Shown: piece by piece, positions 7,182-14,457 of the stretch
Layout of the letters: each line of letters begins with the position of its first letter
Position numbering within the stretch: position 1 is the first letter of the stretch
Source of the DNA: JAYPUG01 sp038117265
GTDB taxonomy: Bacteria; Pseudomonadota; Alphaproteobacteria; UBA6615
Direction of reading: 5' to 3'
Length of the DNA: 32,938 nt
NCBI GenBank assembly: GCA_038117265.1
Contig: JAYOFO010000025.1
Span: 1 to 32,938, forward strand
Position numbers and translations under genes: made by a program
The notes under the pieces: model-generated
Seen by the model: only the letters and a program-made list of their open reading frames with translations
What the model was told of the DNA's origin: nothing
The model's database searches: none

Positions 7182-8537
7182 CTACTGCGCGGCCGCGCTG
7201 GCCGCGTCCGCGAAGAACCGGTTCTCGGGCCGGGGCAGGCCCATATTCTCGCGTAGGGTCTTGCCGGCATATTCCTTGCGGAACAGGCCACGGCGCTGGA
7301 TCTCCGGGACGACCCGGTCGACGAACAGGTCGAGCCCCTCGGGCAGGAACGGGAACATGATGGTGAACCCGTCGCTGGCGCGGGTCTCGATCCATTCCTC
7401 CATCTCGTCGGCGATCGTCTCGGCCGTGCCGACCATGGCGAGGCCCGAATAGCCGCCCAGCCGCTGGGCGAGCTGGCGCACGGTCAGGCCCTCCTGTTCG
7501 GCCAGCCGCATCGTGCGTTCGCGCCCGCTCTTCGAGGCGTTGGTGTCGGGAATGTCGGAAGGCAGGGGCGCGTCGAGCTCGAACTTCGAAGCGTCGGTGC
7601 CCAGCGCGATCGACAGCGAGGCGATCGCGCTGTCGAGGTGGACCTTGGAATCGAGCAGCGCACGCTTCTCGCGCGCCTCTTCGACCGTGTCGCCGACGAC
7701 GACCAGACAGGCCGGCAGGATCTTCAGATGGTCGGGATCGCGCCCCAGCTTCACCATCCGCCCCTTCACGTCGGCATATAATTCGCGCCCGTCCGCGATG
7801 GTCCGCTGGGCGGCGAAGATCGCCTCGGCCGTCTCGGCAGCGAGCTGGCGGCCGGCCTCGGAACCGCCCGCCTGGACGATCACCGGCCAGCCCTGGACCG
7901 GCCGCGCGACGTGCAGCGGACCGCGCACCGAAAAGAACTCGCCCTTGTGGTCCAGCGTGTGCAGCTTGTCGGGGTCGAAGAACACGCCCGATTCCACGTC
8001 GCGGACGAAGGCGTCGTCGGCCCAGCTGTCCCACAGGCCGGTGACCACGTCATAGAACTCGCGCGCCCGGCGATAGCGCTCGGCATGGTCGAGATGCGCC
8101 TCCAGCCCGAAATTCTTCGCCGCGTCGGGGTTCGAGGTGGTGACGATGTTCCAGCCCGCGCGCCCGCCCGAGATGTGGTCGAGTGAGGCGAAGCGCCGCG
8201 CCATGTGGAACGGCATGTCGAACGAGGTCGAGCCGGTGGCGATCAGGCCCATCTTGTCGGTCATCATCGACAGCGCCGACAGCAGGGTGAACGGCTCGAA
8301 CGAGGTCGCCGTCGAACTGCGCTTGAGCGCATCCATCGGCATGTTGAGCAGCGCCAGATGGTCGGCCATGAAGAAGGCATCGAACCGCGCTTCTTCGAGA
8401 CGCTGGGCGAGCTTCACGATCAGCGGGAAGTTGAAGTTGCCGTCGGGCGTGCCGCCGGGATAGCGCCACGCGCCGGTGTGGATGCTGATCGGGCGCATGA
8501 ACGCCGCAAGATGCATCCGGGTATCGCTGTCAGCCAT
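7182..8537 (-). CDS. LLM-class flavin-dependent monooxygenase (NtaA/SnaA/DszA type)
   Basis: A 451-residue FMNH2-dependent monooxygenase of the bacterial luciferase-like family, nitrilotriacetate/DszA subgroup. The TIM-barrel starts with MHLAAFMRPISIHTGAWRYPGG. Landmarks follow: FFMADHLALLN, TSFEPFTLLSALSMMT, LGLIATGSTSF-like GLIATGSTSFDMPFHMARR, DHISGGRAGWNIVTT, then AERYRRAREFYDVVTGLWDSW and PVIVQAGGSEAGRQLAAE, all typical of this subgroup. These enzymes insert oxygen next to C-N or C-S bonds, causing cleavage. The start is ATG 8537 (GTG 8540 is equally possible), with GGTGAGG upstream. It lies 73 bp downstream of the large amidase on the same strand and abuts a flavin reductase, which suits a joint amide or amine breakdown route. 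The substrate is unknown. Confidence 0.93.
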   Translation of the reverse strand: MADSDTRMHLAAFMRPISIHTGAWRYPGGTPDGNFNFPLIVKLAQRLEEARFDAFFMADHLALLNMPMDALKRSSTATSFEPFTLLSALSMMTDKMGLIATGSTSFDMPFHMARRFASLDHISGGRAGWNIVTTSNPDAAKNFGLEAHLDHAERYRRAREFYDVVTGLWDSWADDAFVRDVESGVFFDPDKLHTLDHKGEFFSVRGPLHVARPVQGWPVIVQAGGSEAGRQLAAETAEAIFAAQRTIADGRELYADVKGRMVKLGRDPDHLKILPACLVVVGDTVEEAREKRALLDSKVHLDSAIASLSIALGTDASKFELDAPLPSDIPDTNASKSGRERTMRLAEQEGLTVRQLAQRLGGYSGLAMVGTAETIADEMEEWIETRASDGFTIMFPFLPEGLDLFVDRVVPEIQRRGLFRKEYAGKTLRENMGLPRPENRFFADAASAAAQ

Positions 8538-8610
8538 CACTGCCTCACCTGCCGCTGCCGTCCCACCTTCTATCAGATAGGTCGCGAGGGGCCTCGATCA
8601 AAACCCCGCC

Positions 8611-10932
8611 TCAAAGCGGCCCGAAATCGGGCGGCGGCACGCGCCGCCGCGAGGCCGCCTCGTAGGCCGACGCGGCCCTGAGCGAGAGGTCTTCCTTGCC
8701 CGGCTCGGCCCGGAACACCAGCGAGAAGGGCAGGCCCGGGGCCGGCAGTTCGGTCGCCACGTCGGAATGGTGGCTCTCGTAACGGGTGCCGTCCGCCGAC
8801 AGCTTGAACACCGGGTCGTAGGTGGTGGTCACGAAACCGGCGGGGATCAGGATCTCGGTCAGGCCCGCATTCGGCCCGTAGAAGGATTCCAGCGCCAGAT
8901 TGTGCGGCCCGCCCGCCGGCTGGTGCGCGCCGCCGATGATGCCGGGCACCCATGGCGTGTGCAGGCGCACTAGGCAGTCGAGCTTGTTCTCGAGGATGAC
9001 CACCATGTCGGTCCGCCGCAGCAGTTCGCGCAGCATGATCCGCTCGTCGACGCCCTGGCGCTGGCCCAGCGGGTTGCGCGGGTCGGCCGTCTCCTCCCAG
9101 TTCCTGAAGGCGGCGCGGTGGTCGTCGCCCCAGAACTTCGAGCGTGCATTCAGGTCTGCCCAGGTGTCCAGCGTCTCCTCGAAGCCCATCGCCGCCCAGT
9201 CCGTGCTCCGCCGCATCAGGTACTGGGCGATGTGGAACTGGAAGGTGTTGGCGAGCGCCTGGGGCTGGATGTTGCGGATGTCGAAATCCGCCGGCGGCGC
9301 GATCCGCCCCTCCGCCAGGCCGACGAAGTAGTCCATCGGCGTCATGTCGCCCGACCCGAAGGTCTTGCCCGGCGCGAACTCGGTCGGCTGAATCGCCGCC
9401 GCGAACTCGGGATAGAGCGGCGTGCCGTCCGGCTTCAGGCGGAACATCAGGTTGGGCATGAAGATGCCCACCATGCGGCACAGCGCGGTGCGGAAGTCGA
9501 CCGTCATCGCCTCGCAGTCGGGGTCGGGAGTCCAGCGCGGGTGCGCGGACTCGACCAGGGTCGCGCCCAGCCGGCCGGCCAGCACCTCCTTGATCTCGGC
9601 GGCGGCGGCCTGCGTGATCGGCTCCTCGGACTTCGCGCCCGGCGTGGTGATCATCGATTCCCGGATAACGCCGATGCGCATGCCCGAAAGCGCGCCCGGC
9701 GCGCCGTCGGCGAGGTGGGCCGTATAGCTGTCGAGCACGCTCGAGCGCGGCACCGCTGTCCACGGGTCGCGCGGGTCGTAATAGCCGTCCTCGGGATCCT
9801 TCAGCGCGTCGAGCACCTTGGCGGAATCCTCGATCCGCCGGCACAGGATGCCGGTGCGGTCGCACTGGATGTCGGCGCCAATGGCGTTGCCGTGGAACGA
9901 GATCATCGCCTTGTGCGGCAGGATCAACGCGACCGAATTGTGGTTGGCAGGCCCGCGGGTGGACGCACGCGTCTCCTCGCCCAGGCTCGCCATCACCAGG
10001 TTGGCCGAGACCGAGACGCCCGAGCCCGACGACGAGCCCAGCGAGGCCGCGCGCGTCGTGTCGTAGGGGTTCGACGGATTGCCGCCCCAGGTCGAACGCT
10101 GGTAGCCCAGGGTCGAGGGCAGCACCTTGTCGGGCTTGTGCCGGCCGCCGGGATCGCCGGCGCGGCCGTTGTATTCGGTCAGCACCGCCTTGGCGAAGAT
10201 GATCGCGCCCTTCTTGCGCAGCTGCTCGACCAGCGTGTGGTCGCGCGCCGGGAAGTCGATGTCGTAGGCGGCGTCCGCACCGCCCGTCGAGCGCATGTCC
10301 CTGGTGTCGAACGGATCCTTAAACGAGAACACGACGCCGTACATCGGCATCGCCTCCAGATCCGGGTTCGAACCGTATTCGGCATCGAGCTCGGCGGCGC
10401 GCTCCAGCGCGTCGGGGAACTGCCGGAACATCTCGCAGACCGGCGGTGCGCCCGGCGGCAGCGGGCCCTCGGACGGGTGCCGGTCGAAGTCTCCCTTGCA
10501 GGTGACCGAGCGCTCGCCGCGGATATTCAGGGTCGACAGCGCGCTGAGCTGGCCGGATTTGGGGATGCCCCGGAGCATGCCGAACTGCTGCTGCACGTCG
10601 GGGTCCGACGCCGTCGCCTCCATGCGCCCGTATTCCAGCGGCGGGCCGCCATACTTGTCGAGGTCGGGGAGGACGTCCGATGCCTTGACGGTCTCGGTGG
10701 GGAACGCCAGCGGCGCGCCGGCGCGCACCGTGCCCTCGGCCCGGGGCGCCGGCATGCCGTCCTCGGTGACCAGCATGCTGGCGACGCCGTTATAGGCGCG
10801 CGCGCGGTCGATGTACTGCTGCACCACCTCGACCAGGGTCGTGCGCCCCTCGCGGATGGCGGTGTGCAGATCGTCGATGGTCGCCTCGACGACGCTGAAT
10901 CCGGCCTTCCGACCGTCCGAACCTTCGGCCAT
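8611..10932 (-). CDS. Large amidase-signature enzyme (773 residues)
   Basis: An amidase-signature hydrolase that should cleave a C-N amide bond. The Ser-cisSer-Lys triad can be placed: Lys205 in VVFSFKDPFDT, the Gly/Ser-rich SLGSSSGSG at about 297-305 supplying the cis-Ser, and Ser324 in ETRASTRGPAN as nucleophile. In most members that last segment reads TGGSIR; the RAS variant is unusual. At 773 residues it is some 200-300 longer than typical amidases. The extra length includes about 120 residues before the catalytic Lys (GYxxYDP-like region absent, a Pro/Gly-rich stretch near 150-165) and the long C-terminal half. I start at ATG 10932, directly after GGGGGAAG; a TTG 12 bases earlier would swallow that site. 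It is divergent from dctP across a repeat-bearing promoter region and leads into the LLM monooxygenase. Confidence 0.9.
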   Translation of the reverse strand: MAEGSDGRKAGFSVVEATIDDLHTAIREGRTTLVEVVQQYIDRARAYNGVASMLVTEDGMPAPRAEGTVRAGAPLAFPTETVKASDVLPDLDKYGGPPLEYGRMEATASDPDVQQQFGMLRGIPKSGQLSALSTLNIRGERSVTCKGDFDRHPSEGPLPPGAPPVCEMFRQFPDALERAAELDAEYGSNPDLEAMPMYGVVFSFKDPFDTRDMRSTGGADAAYDIDFPARDHTLVEQLRKKGAIIFAKAVLTEYNGRAGDPGGRHKPDKVLPSTLGYQRSTWGGNPSNPYDTTRAASLGSSSGSGVSVSANLVMASLGEETRASTRGPANHNSVALILPHKAMISFHGNAIGADIQCDRTGILCRRIEDSAKVLDALKDPEDGYYDPRDPWTAVPRSSVLDSYTAHLADGAPGALSGMRIGVIRESMITTPGAKSEEPITQAAAAEIKEVLAGRLGATLVESAHPRWTPDPDCEAMTVDFRTALCRMVGIFMPNLMFRLKPDGTPLYPEFAAAIQPTEFAPGKTFGSGDMTPMDYFVGLAEGRIAPPADFDIRNIQPQALANTFQFHIAQYLMRRSTDWAAMGFEETLDTWADLNARSKFWGDDHRAAFRNWEETADPRNPLGQRQGVDERIMLRELLRRTDMVVILENKLDCLVRLHTPWVPGIIGGAHQPAGGPHNLALESFYGPNAGLTEILIPAGFVTTTYDPVFKLSADGTRYESHHSDVATELPAPGLPFSLVFRAEPGKEDLSLRAASAYEAASRRRVPPPDFGPL

Positions 10933-11237
10933 GTCTTCCCCCAATTACGTGTTTTTCCGATAGTGGAATGGCCACGGTCAAAAATCCAGCAGCGCGGACA
11001 CCAGATGCCCGGCGTTGGGATTGCTCCGAGGTCACGGGTACAGTTGTTCCGTCTCGGATCAGGTTTTCCCGCGCGTCCCTGTCGCAGTCCGAACGAAATG
11101 TCGTTAGTCTTATATAAAACCGGATACCGGCCCTGGTATAAAACCGGATACCGGCCCTGGTATAAAACCGGATACCGGCCCTGGCGCGCATCCTGCGTCA
11201 TGTCCGAACCAAGTCGCATCCAAGGGAGGAAACTGCG
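10933..11237. promoter_or_regulatory. Divergent control region between amidase and dctP
   Basis: This 305-bp gap separates the two diverging arms of the putative catabolic island. It holds the three tandem 24-bp repeats at 11113-11184 and, at its right end, the dctP ribosome site AAGGGAGGAAA. The stretch nearest the amidase (10940-11100) shows no gene and no clear promoter. It is the natural place for a regulator shared by both arms, although no regulator gene lies beside it. Confidence 0.55.
11113..11184. repeat. Three perfect tandem copies of a 24-bp element
   Basis: Three head-to-tail identical units occupy 11113-11136, 11137-11160 and 11161-11184. Each begins TATAAAA, carries the core CCGGATACCGG (two CCGG half-sites three bases apart) and ends GCCCTGG. 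Across unit borders the repeats also create GGTAT and ATACC inverted arms separated by eight bases. They end 53 bp before the dctP start codon. The arrangement suggests stacked operator sites, or tandem -10-like TATAAA boxes; the perfect identity points to a recent slippage duplication. They lack the unique spacers of a CRISPR array. Confidence 0.9.
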
Positions 11238-12323
11238 ATGAAGCATGCGAAGCACCTCAAACGGGCTCTCGCCGTCGGCGCCGTCGCCGGCGCGATGACC
11301 CTGGCCACCGGTCCGGCGGCCGCAGACAACATCAACATCCGCATCGCCTCGGGCCACCCGCCGACCGTCGTCTATGCGGGCCTGATGAAGAACTTCTTCC
11401 AGCCCGAGCTGAAGAAGGCCATCGAGTCCCAGACCAGCCACACGGTGAACTTCATCGAGGGCTATTCCGGCTCGATCGTGAAGGTCTTCGACACCTTCGA
11501 GGGCGTGCAGAACGGCGTCGTCGACATCGGCGGCTTCTGCTACTGCTTCGAGGCCTCCAAGCTGCCGATGCACGCGTTCCAGATCATGCTGCCCTTCGGC
11601 ACCATGGACCCGGTCCAGTCGGTCGGCGCGGCGGCGGACATCTACAACCAGTATCCGAGCCTGGCCGAGCGCTTCCAGGGCTTCGACCAGACGCTGCTCG
11701 CGATCATCGGCGACGGCGGCTACAACCTCGGCACCAACTTCCCCTGGGAGAAGCTCGAGGACCTCAAGGGTCACAAGATTCTCGGCGCCGGCCTCAACCT
11801 GAACTGGATGGAGCAGGCCGGGATCGGCATCATTCCCGTCACCGACGGGCTGCCGGGCTGGTACCAGAAGATCAAGACCGGCGTCGCCGAGGGCGGCATC
11901 ATGTTCCCGAGCGCCTGGGGCAAGACCTTCGGCCTGTGGGAAGTGGGCAAGTACTACACGACCATCGGCTTCGGCTCGATCACGTGGCACGGCCTGACCG
12001 TCAACAACCGCTTCTGGGAGCGGCTGCCCGACGACGTGAAGCCGATCGTCCAGGAGGTTGCGGGCCGCTTCCAGGCCCTGACCGGCTCGGCCAACAAGGA
12101 AGGCTACGAGAAGGACATGGCGTGGCTGCGCGAGAACATCACCGTCACGGACCTGCCGGCCGATGTGCGCCTCGCCTGGGCCAAGGGCCTCGCCCACTGG
12201 CCGCAGAAGCACGCCGACGAGCTCGAGGAGAAGGGTTTCCCGGCCAAGAAGATCCTGAACTCCTATCTCGATGCGGCGGAGAAGCAGGGCTACACGTGGC
12301 CTGTGCGCTACACCATCAAGTAG
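11238..12323 (+). CDS. dctP: TRAP transporter periplasmic solute-binding subunit
   Basis: The substrate-capturing subunit of a tripartite ATP-independent periplasmic transporter, 361 residues. A Sec signal peptide is clear: MKHAKHLKRALAV, a hydrophobic core, then PAAA|DN near residues 29/30. The mature protein begins NINIRIASGHPP and shows the DctP pattern, including GVQNGVVDIGGFCYCFE, EDLKGHKILGAG, and the substrate-arginine region around TDGLPGWYQKIKTGVAEGGI. In many relatives a conserved Arg binds the carboxylate; I cannot place it with certainty here. A strong AAGGGAGGAAA site precedes ATG 11238. It is followed by dctQ and dctM in the usual order. Control probably acts through the repeat array upstream. 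Confidence 0.92.
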   Translation: MKHAKHLKRALAVGAVAGAMTLATGPAAADNINIRIASGHPPTVVYAGLMKNFFQPELKKAIESQTSHTVNFIEGYSGSIVKVFDTFEGVQNGVVDIGGFCYCFEASKLPMHAFQIMLPFGTMDPVQSVGAAADIYNQYPSLAERFQGFDQTLLAIIGDGGYNLGTNFPWEKLEDLKGHKILGAGLNLNWMEQAGIGIIPVTDGLPGWYQKIKTGVAEGGIMFPSAWGKTFGLWEVGKYYTTIGFGSITWHGLTVNNRFWERLPDDVKPIVQEVAGRFQALTGSANKEGYEKDMAWLRENITVTDLPADVRLAWAKGLAHWPQKHADELEEKGFPAKKILNSYLDAAEKQGYTWPVRYTIK

Positions 12324-12327
12324 GCAC

Positions 12328-12351
12328 ACGGGCCGGTTCCCTCCGGCCCGT
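12328..12351 (+). other. Stem-loop after dctP (first of two)
   Basis: A perfect 9-bp GC-rich stem, ACGGGCCGG paired with CCGGCCCGT around the six-base loop TTCCCT, begins four bases after the dctP stop. There is no T-tract after it, so it is more likely an mRNA-protecting or attenuating hairpin than a full terminator. Such hairpins often keep the binding-protein message more abundant than the permease message. Confidence 0.6.
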
Positions 12352-12359
12352 CTGAGTCA

Positions 12360-12395
12360 CCCGGCCGGATGCGACGCTGCGCGCATCCGGCCGGG
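12360..12395 (+). other. Stem-loop between dctP and dctQ (second of two)
   Basis: A perfect 14-bp stem at 12360-12373 and 12382-12395 (CCCGGCCGGATGCG with its complement) closes an eight-base loop. It follows the first hairpin by eight bases and precedes dctQ by 56 bp. No T-run follows. The size and perfection make it a strong RNA structure, probably limiting readthrough into dctQM or blocking 3' exonucleases. Confidence 0.65.
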
Positions 12396-12451
12396 ACCTT
12401 ACCGGCGCCGCCCATCGCAGGCGCCGATCCCGTTTCCGGGGAAAGACAGGC

Positions 12452-12973
12452 ATGAATCTCATCATCCTCAGCGACCGGATTTCCAAGGCGCTCATGGTGC
12501 TCGCGGCGGTCTGGGCCTTCGCACTGACCTTCCTGATCCTGGCCGACATCATCGGCCGCGGCGCCTTTGCCGCGCCGATCAACGGCACCACCGAACTGGT
12601 CACCGCCTCGATCGTGATCATCGTGTTCCTGCAGGCGGGCTATGCGATCCGCAGCCGCTCGATGCTGCGCGCCGACTTCCTGGTCACCCACCTCCCGCCG
12701 TCGGTCCAGCGCATCCTGCTCGCCGTCGGCTACCTGCTGGGCGCCGCCTTCTTCCTGATGATCATCACCGGGGGCTGGGAGGAGAGCGTGCGCTCCTGGG
12801 TCGAGGGCGAATATGAGGGCGAGGGCGCGCTGCGCGTGCCATCCTGGCCGGCCCGATGGACCGTGATGATCGGCAGCGCGCTGGCGCTCATCAACTATCT
12901 GGTGATGGCCTACATCGACATCTTCAAACCCGAGCTGCTGGATTCCGAAGCGAATCCGGACGCGCACATCTAG
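12452..12973 (+). CDS. dctQ: TRAP transporter small permease
   Basis: A 173-residue DctQ-type small membrane subunit. Four hydrophobic segments are visible at about residues 13-35, 49-66, 85-107 and 130-152. The pattern LVTASIVIIVFLQAGYAIRSRSMLRADF around residues 49-76 is characteristic of the family's second helix and basic loop. DctQ couples the binding protein to the large permease. It begins 128 bp after dctP, behind the two hairpins, and is followed after 28 bp by dctM. The ribosome site GGGGAAAGA precedes ATG 12452. Confidence 0.9.
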   Translation: MNLIILSDRISKALMVLAAVWAFALTFLILADIIGRGAFAAPINGTTELVTASIVIIVFLQAGYAIRSRSMLRADFLVTHLPPSVQRILLAVGYLLGAAFFLMIITGGWEESVRSWVEGEYEGEGALRVPSWPARWTVMIGSALALINYLVMAYIDIFKPELLDSEANPDAHI

Positions 12974-13001
12974 GCGCGCGGCGCAGAGGGGAAACGCAAC
13001 C

Positions 13002-14387
13002 GTGTTTGCAATCGATATCGCGATCCTGCTGATCGTCTGCCTGGTCGCGCTCGTCGCGATCGGCGTCCACATCGCCATCGCGCTCGGGATGACCAGCGCG
13101 CTCGGCATCTTCCTGGTGACCGGCGCGGACGCCTATGCCTTCCGCACCGTCCAGACGATGCTCGCCGCGACCGCCTACGAGGCGATTCGCGAATTCGTGT
13201 TCGCCGTGATCCCGCTGTTTCTGCTGATGGGCGAGTTCATCAGCAAGTCGGGCACCGTGACCGACGTGTATCGCGGCGTGAACCGCCTGCTGCGCAAGCT
13301 GCCGGGCCGGCTGGCGCTGGCCACCGTCCTGGGCAACGCGCTTTTCTCGTTCGTCACCGGCGTGTCCATCGCTTCGGCGGCCACCTTTTCGCGCATCGCC
13401 TACCCGGAGATGAAGCGCTTCGGCTACGACCCGGGCTTCGCGCTGGGCTCGGTGGCGGGCTCGAGCTGCCTGGGCATGCTGATCCCGCCGAGCGTGCTGA
13501 TGATCGTCTGGGGCATCCTGACCGAACAGTCGATCGGCCAGCTCTTCGCCGCCGGCGTGTTCCCCGGTCTGATGCTGATGGGCCTGTTCATGGCCTATGT
13601 CGCGACGATGGCGGTCTTGAGGCCCGGGGTCGTGGGCGGCGGCGTCGCGCGGAACAATGACGGCAGCATCGTCGGCGCCCCCCCGGTCGAGGGCGCGGAC
13701 GAGGATGACGTCTCGACCGCCCAGTTCCTGATCTCGCTGGGCGGCATCGTCGCCGTGATCGTCGCCGTGCTGGGCGGCATCTGGTTCGGCGTCTTCTCGC
13801 CGACCGAGGGCGCGGGCGCCGGCGCCTTCATCGGCCTCGTCCTCGGCCTGCTCAAGGGCATGCGCTGGCGCGACTTCATCGACGCGATCCTGTCGGTCGG
13901 CAAGACCTCGGCGCCGATCCTGCTGCTGCTGGTCGCCGCCTCGCTCTATTCGCGCACCCTGGCGATGACCGGCATGGCGAACGCCATCGAGGGGCTGTTC
14001 CTCGATTCCGGCATGACGCCGTGGATGATCATCGCGGTGATGGTGCTGATCTGGTTCCTACTCGGCATGATCATCGACTCGATCTCGATCATGCTGCTGA
14101 CCGCGGCGATCTTCTCGCCGATCGCGGTGAAGCTGGGCTTCGACCCCATCGCGTTTGCCATCATCGCCATCATCTCCATCGAGGCCGGGCTCCTGACGCC
14201 GCCCTTCGGGCTGCTGGTCTACACGGTCAAATCGGCGATCACCGACATCGATCCCGAGATGAACGTGATGACGATCTTCAAGAGCTCGACGCCCTACTGG
14301 ATCCTGATGCTGATCGGCATGGTCCTGATCGTCGAGTTCCCCGAGATCGCCACCTGGCTGCCGGAGATATTGTTCGCGGTCGAATGA
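13002..14387 (+). CDS. dctM: TRAP transporter large permease
   Basis: The main translocating subunit of the TRAP system, 461 residues with about 12 hydrophobic segments, driven by ion gradients rather than ATP. Family marks include FVFAVIPLFLLMGEFISKSG, the conserved SIASAATFSRIAYPEMKRFGY region, GSSCLGMLIPPSVLMIVWG and, in the second half, LLGMIIDSISIMLLTAAIFSPI and GLLTPPFGLLVYTVKS. An extra hydrophilic loop of some 40 residues (about 210-245, acidic, with EGADEDD) splits the two halves. GTG 13002 is the start, with GAGGGGAAA upstream. The operon ends at the terminator just after its stop. Confidence 0.94.
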   Translation: MFAIDIAILLIVCLVALVAIGVHIAIALGMTSALGIFLVTGADAYAFRTVQTMLAATAYEAIREFVFAVIPLFLLMGEFISKSGTVTDVYRGVNRLLRKLPGRLALATVLGNALFSFVTGVSIASAATFSRIAYPEMKRFGYDPGFALGSVAGSSCLGMLIPPSVLMIVWGILTEQSIGQLFAAGVFPGLMLMGLFMAYVATMAVLRPGVVGGGVARNNDGSIVGAPPVEGADEDDVSTAQFLISLGGIVAVIVAVLGGIWFGVFSPTEGAGAGAFIGLVLGLLKGMRWRDFIDAILSVGKTSAPILLLLVAASLYSRTLAMTGMANAIEGLFLDSGMTPWMIIAVMVLIWFLLGMIIDSISIMLLTAAIFSPIAVKLGFDPIAFAIIAIISIEAGLLTPPFGLLVYTVKSAITDIDPEMNVMTIFKSSTPYWILMLIGMVLIVEFPEIATWLPEILFAVE

Positions 14388-14407
14388 GCCCGCGTTTCGC
14401 CGGACGA

Positions 14408-14440
14408 AAAAGGCCGCCCAAGCGGGGCGGCCTTTTCTTT
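14408..14440 (+). terminator. Intrinsic terminator after dctPQM
   Basis: A perfect 12-bp stem (14408-14419 with 14425-14436; core GGCCGCCC) and a five-base loop AAGCG are followed by TTTTCTTT. It starts 21 bp after the dctM stop. Because the 5' arm begins with AAAA, the hairpin also works in reverse, where it would end the convergent amidohydrolase whose stop is at 14458. Confidence 0.92.
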
Positions 14441-14457
14441 CTCGGTGTCGGCGGCGC

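Noticed and set aside
11113..11184. A repetitive peptide (RAGIRFYT units) on the minus strand, or a CRISPR array
   Set aside because: The peptide arises only because the repeat length is divisible by three and it has no ribosome site. The repeats touch each other without spacers, so this is not a CRISPR.
9118..11241. A 707-codon open frame on the + strand, antisense to the amidase
   Set aside because: It is opposite a clear amidase in GC-rich DNA, where antisense frames stay open because of third-position bias. Its product is an Arg/His/Gly-rich, domain-free sequence, and it runs through the 24-bp repeats.
10527..12329. A 600-codon minus-strand frame across dctP and the intergenic region
   Set aside because: It is antisense to dctP and shares no family motifs; it also continues into the amidase in the wrong frame.
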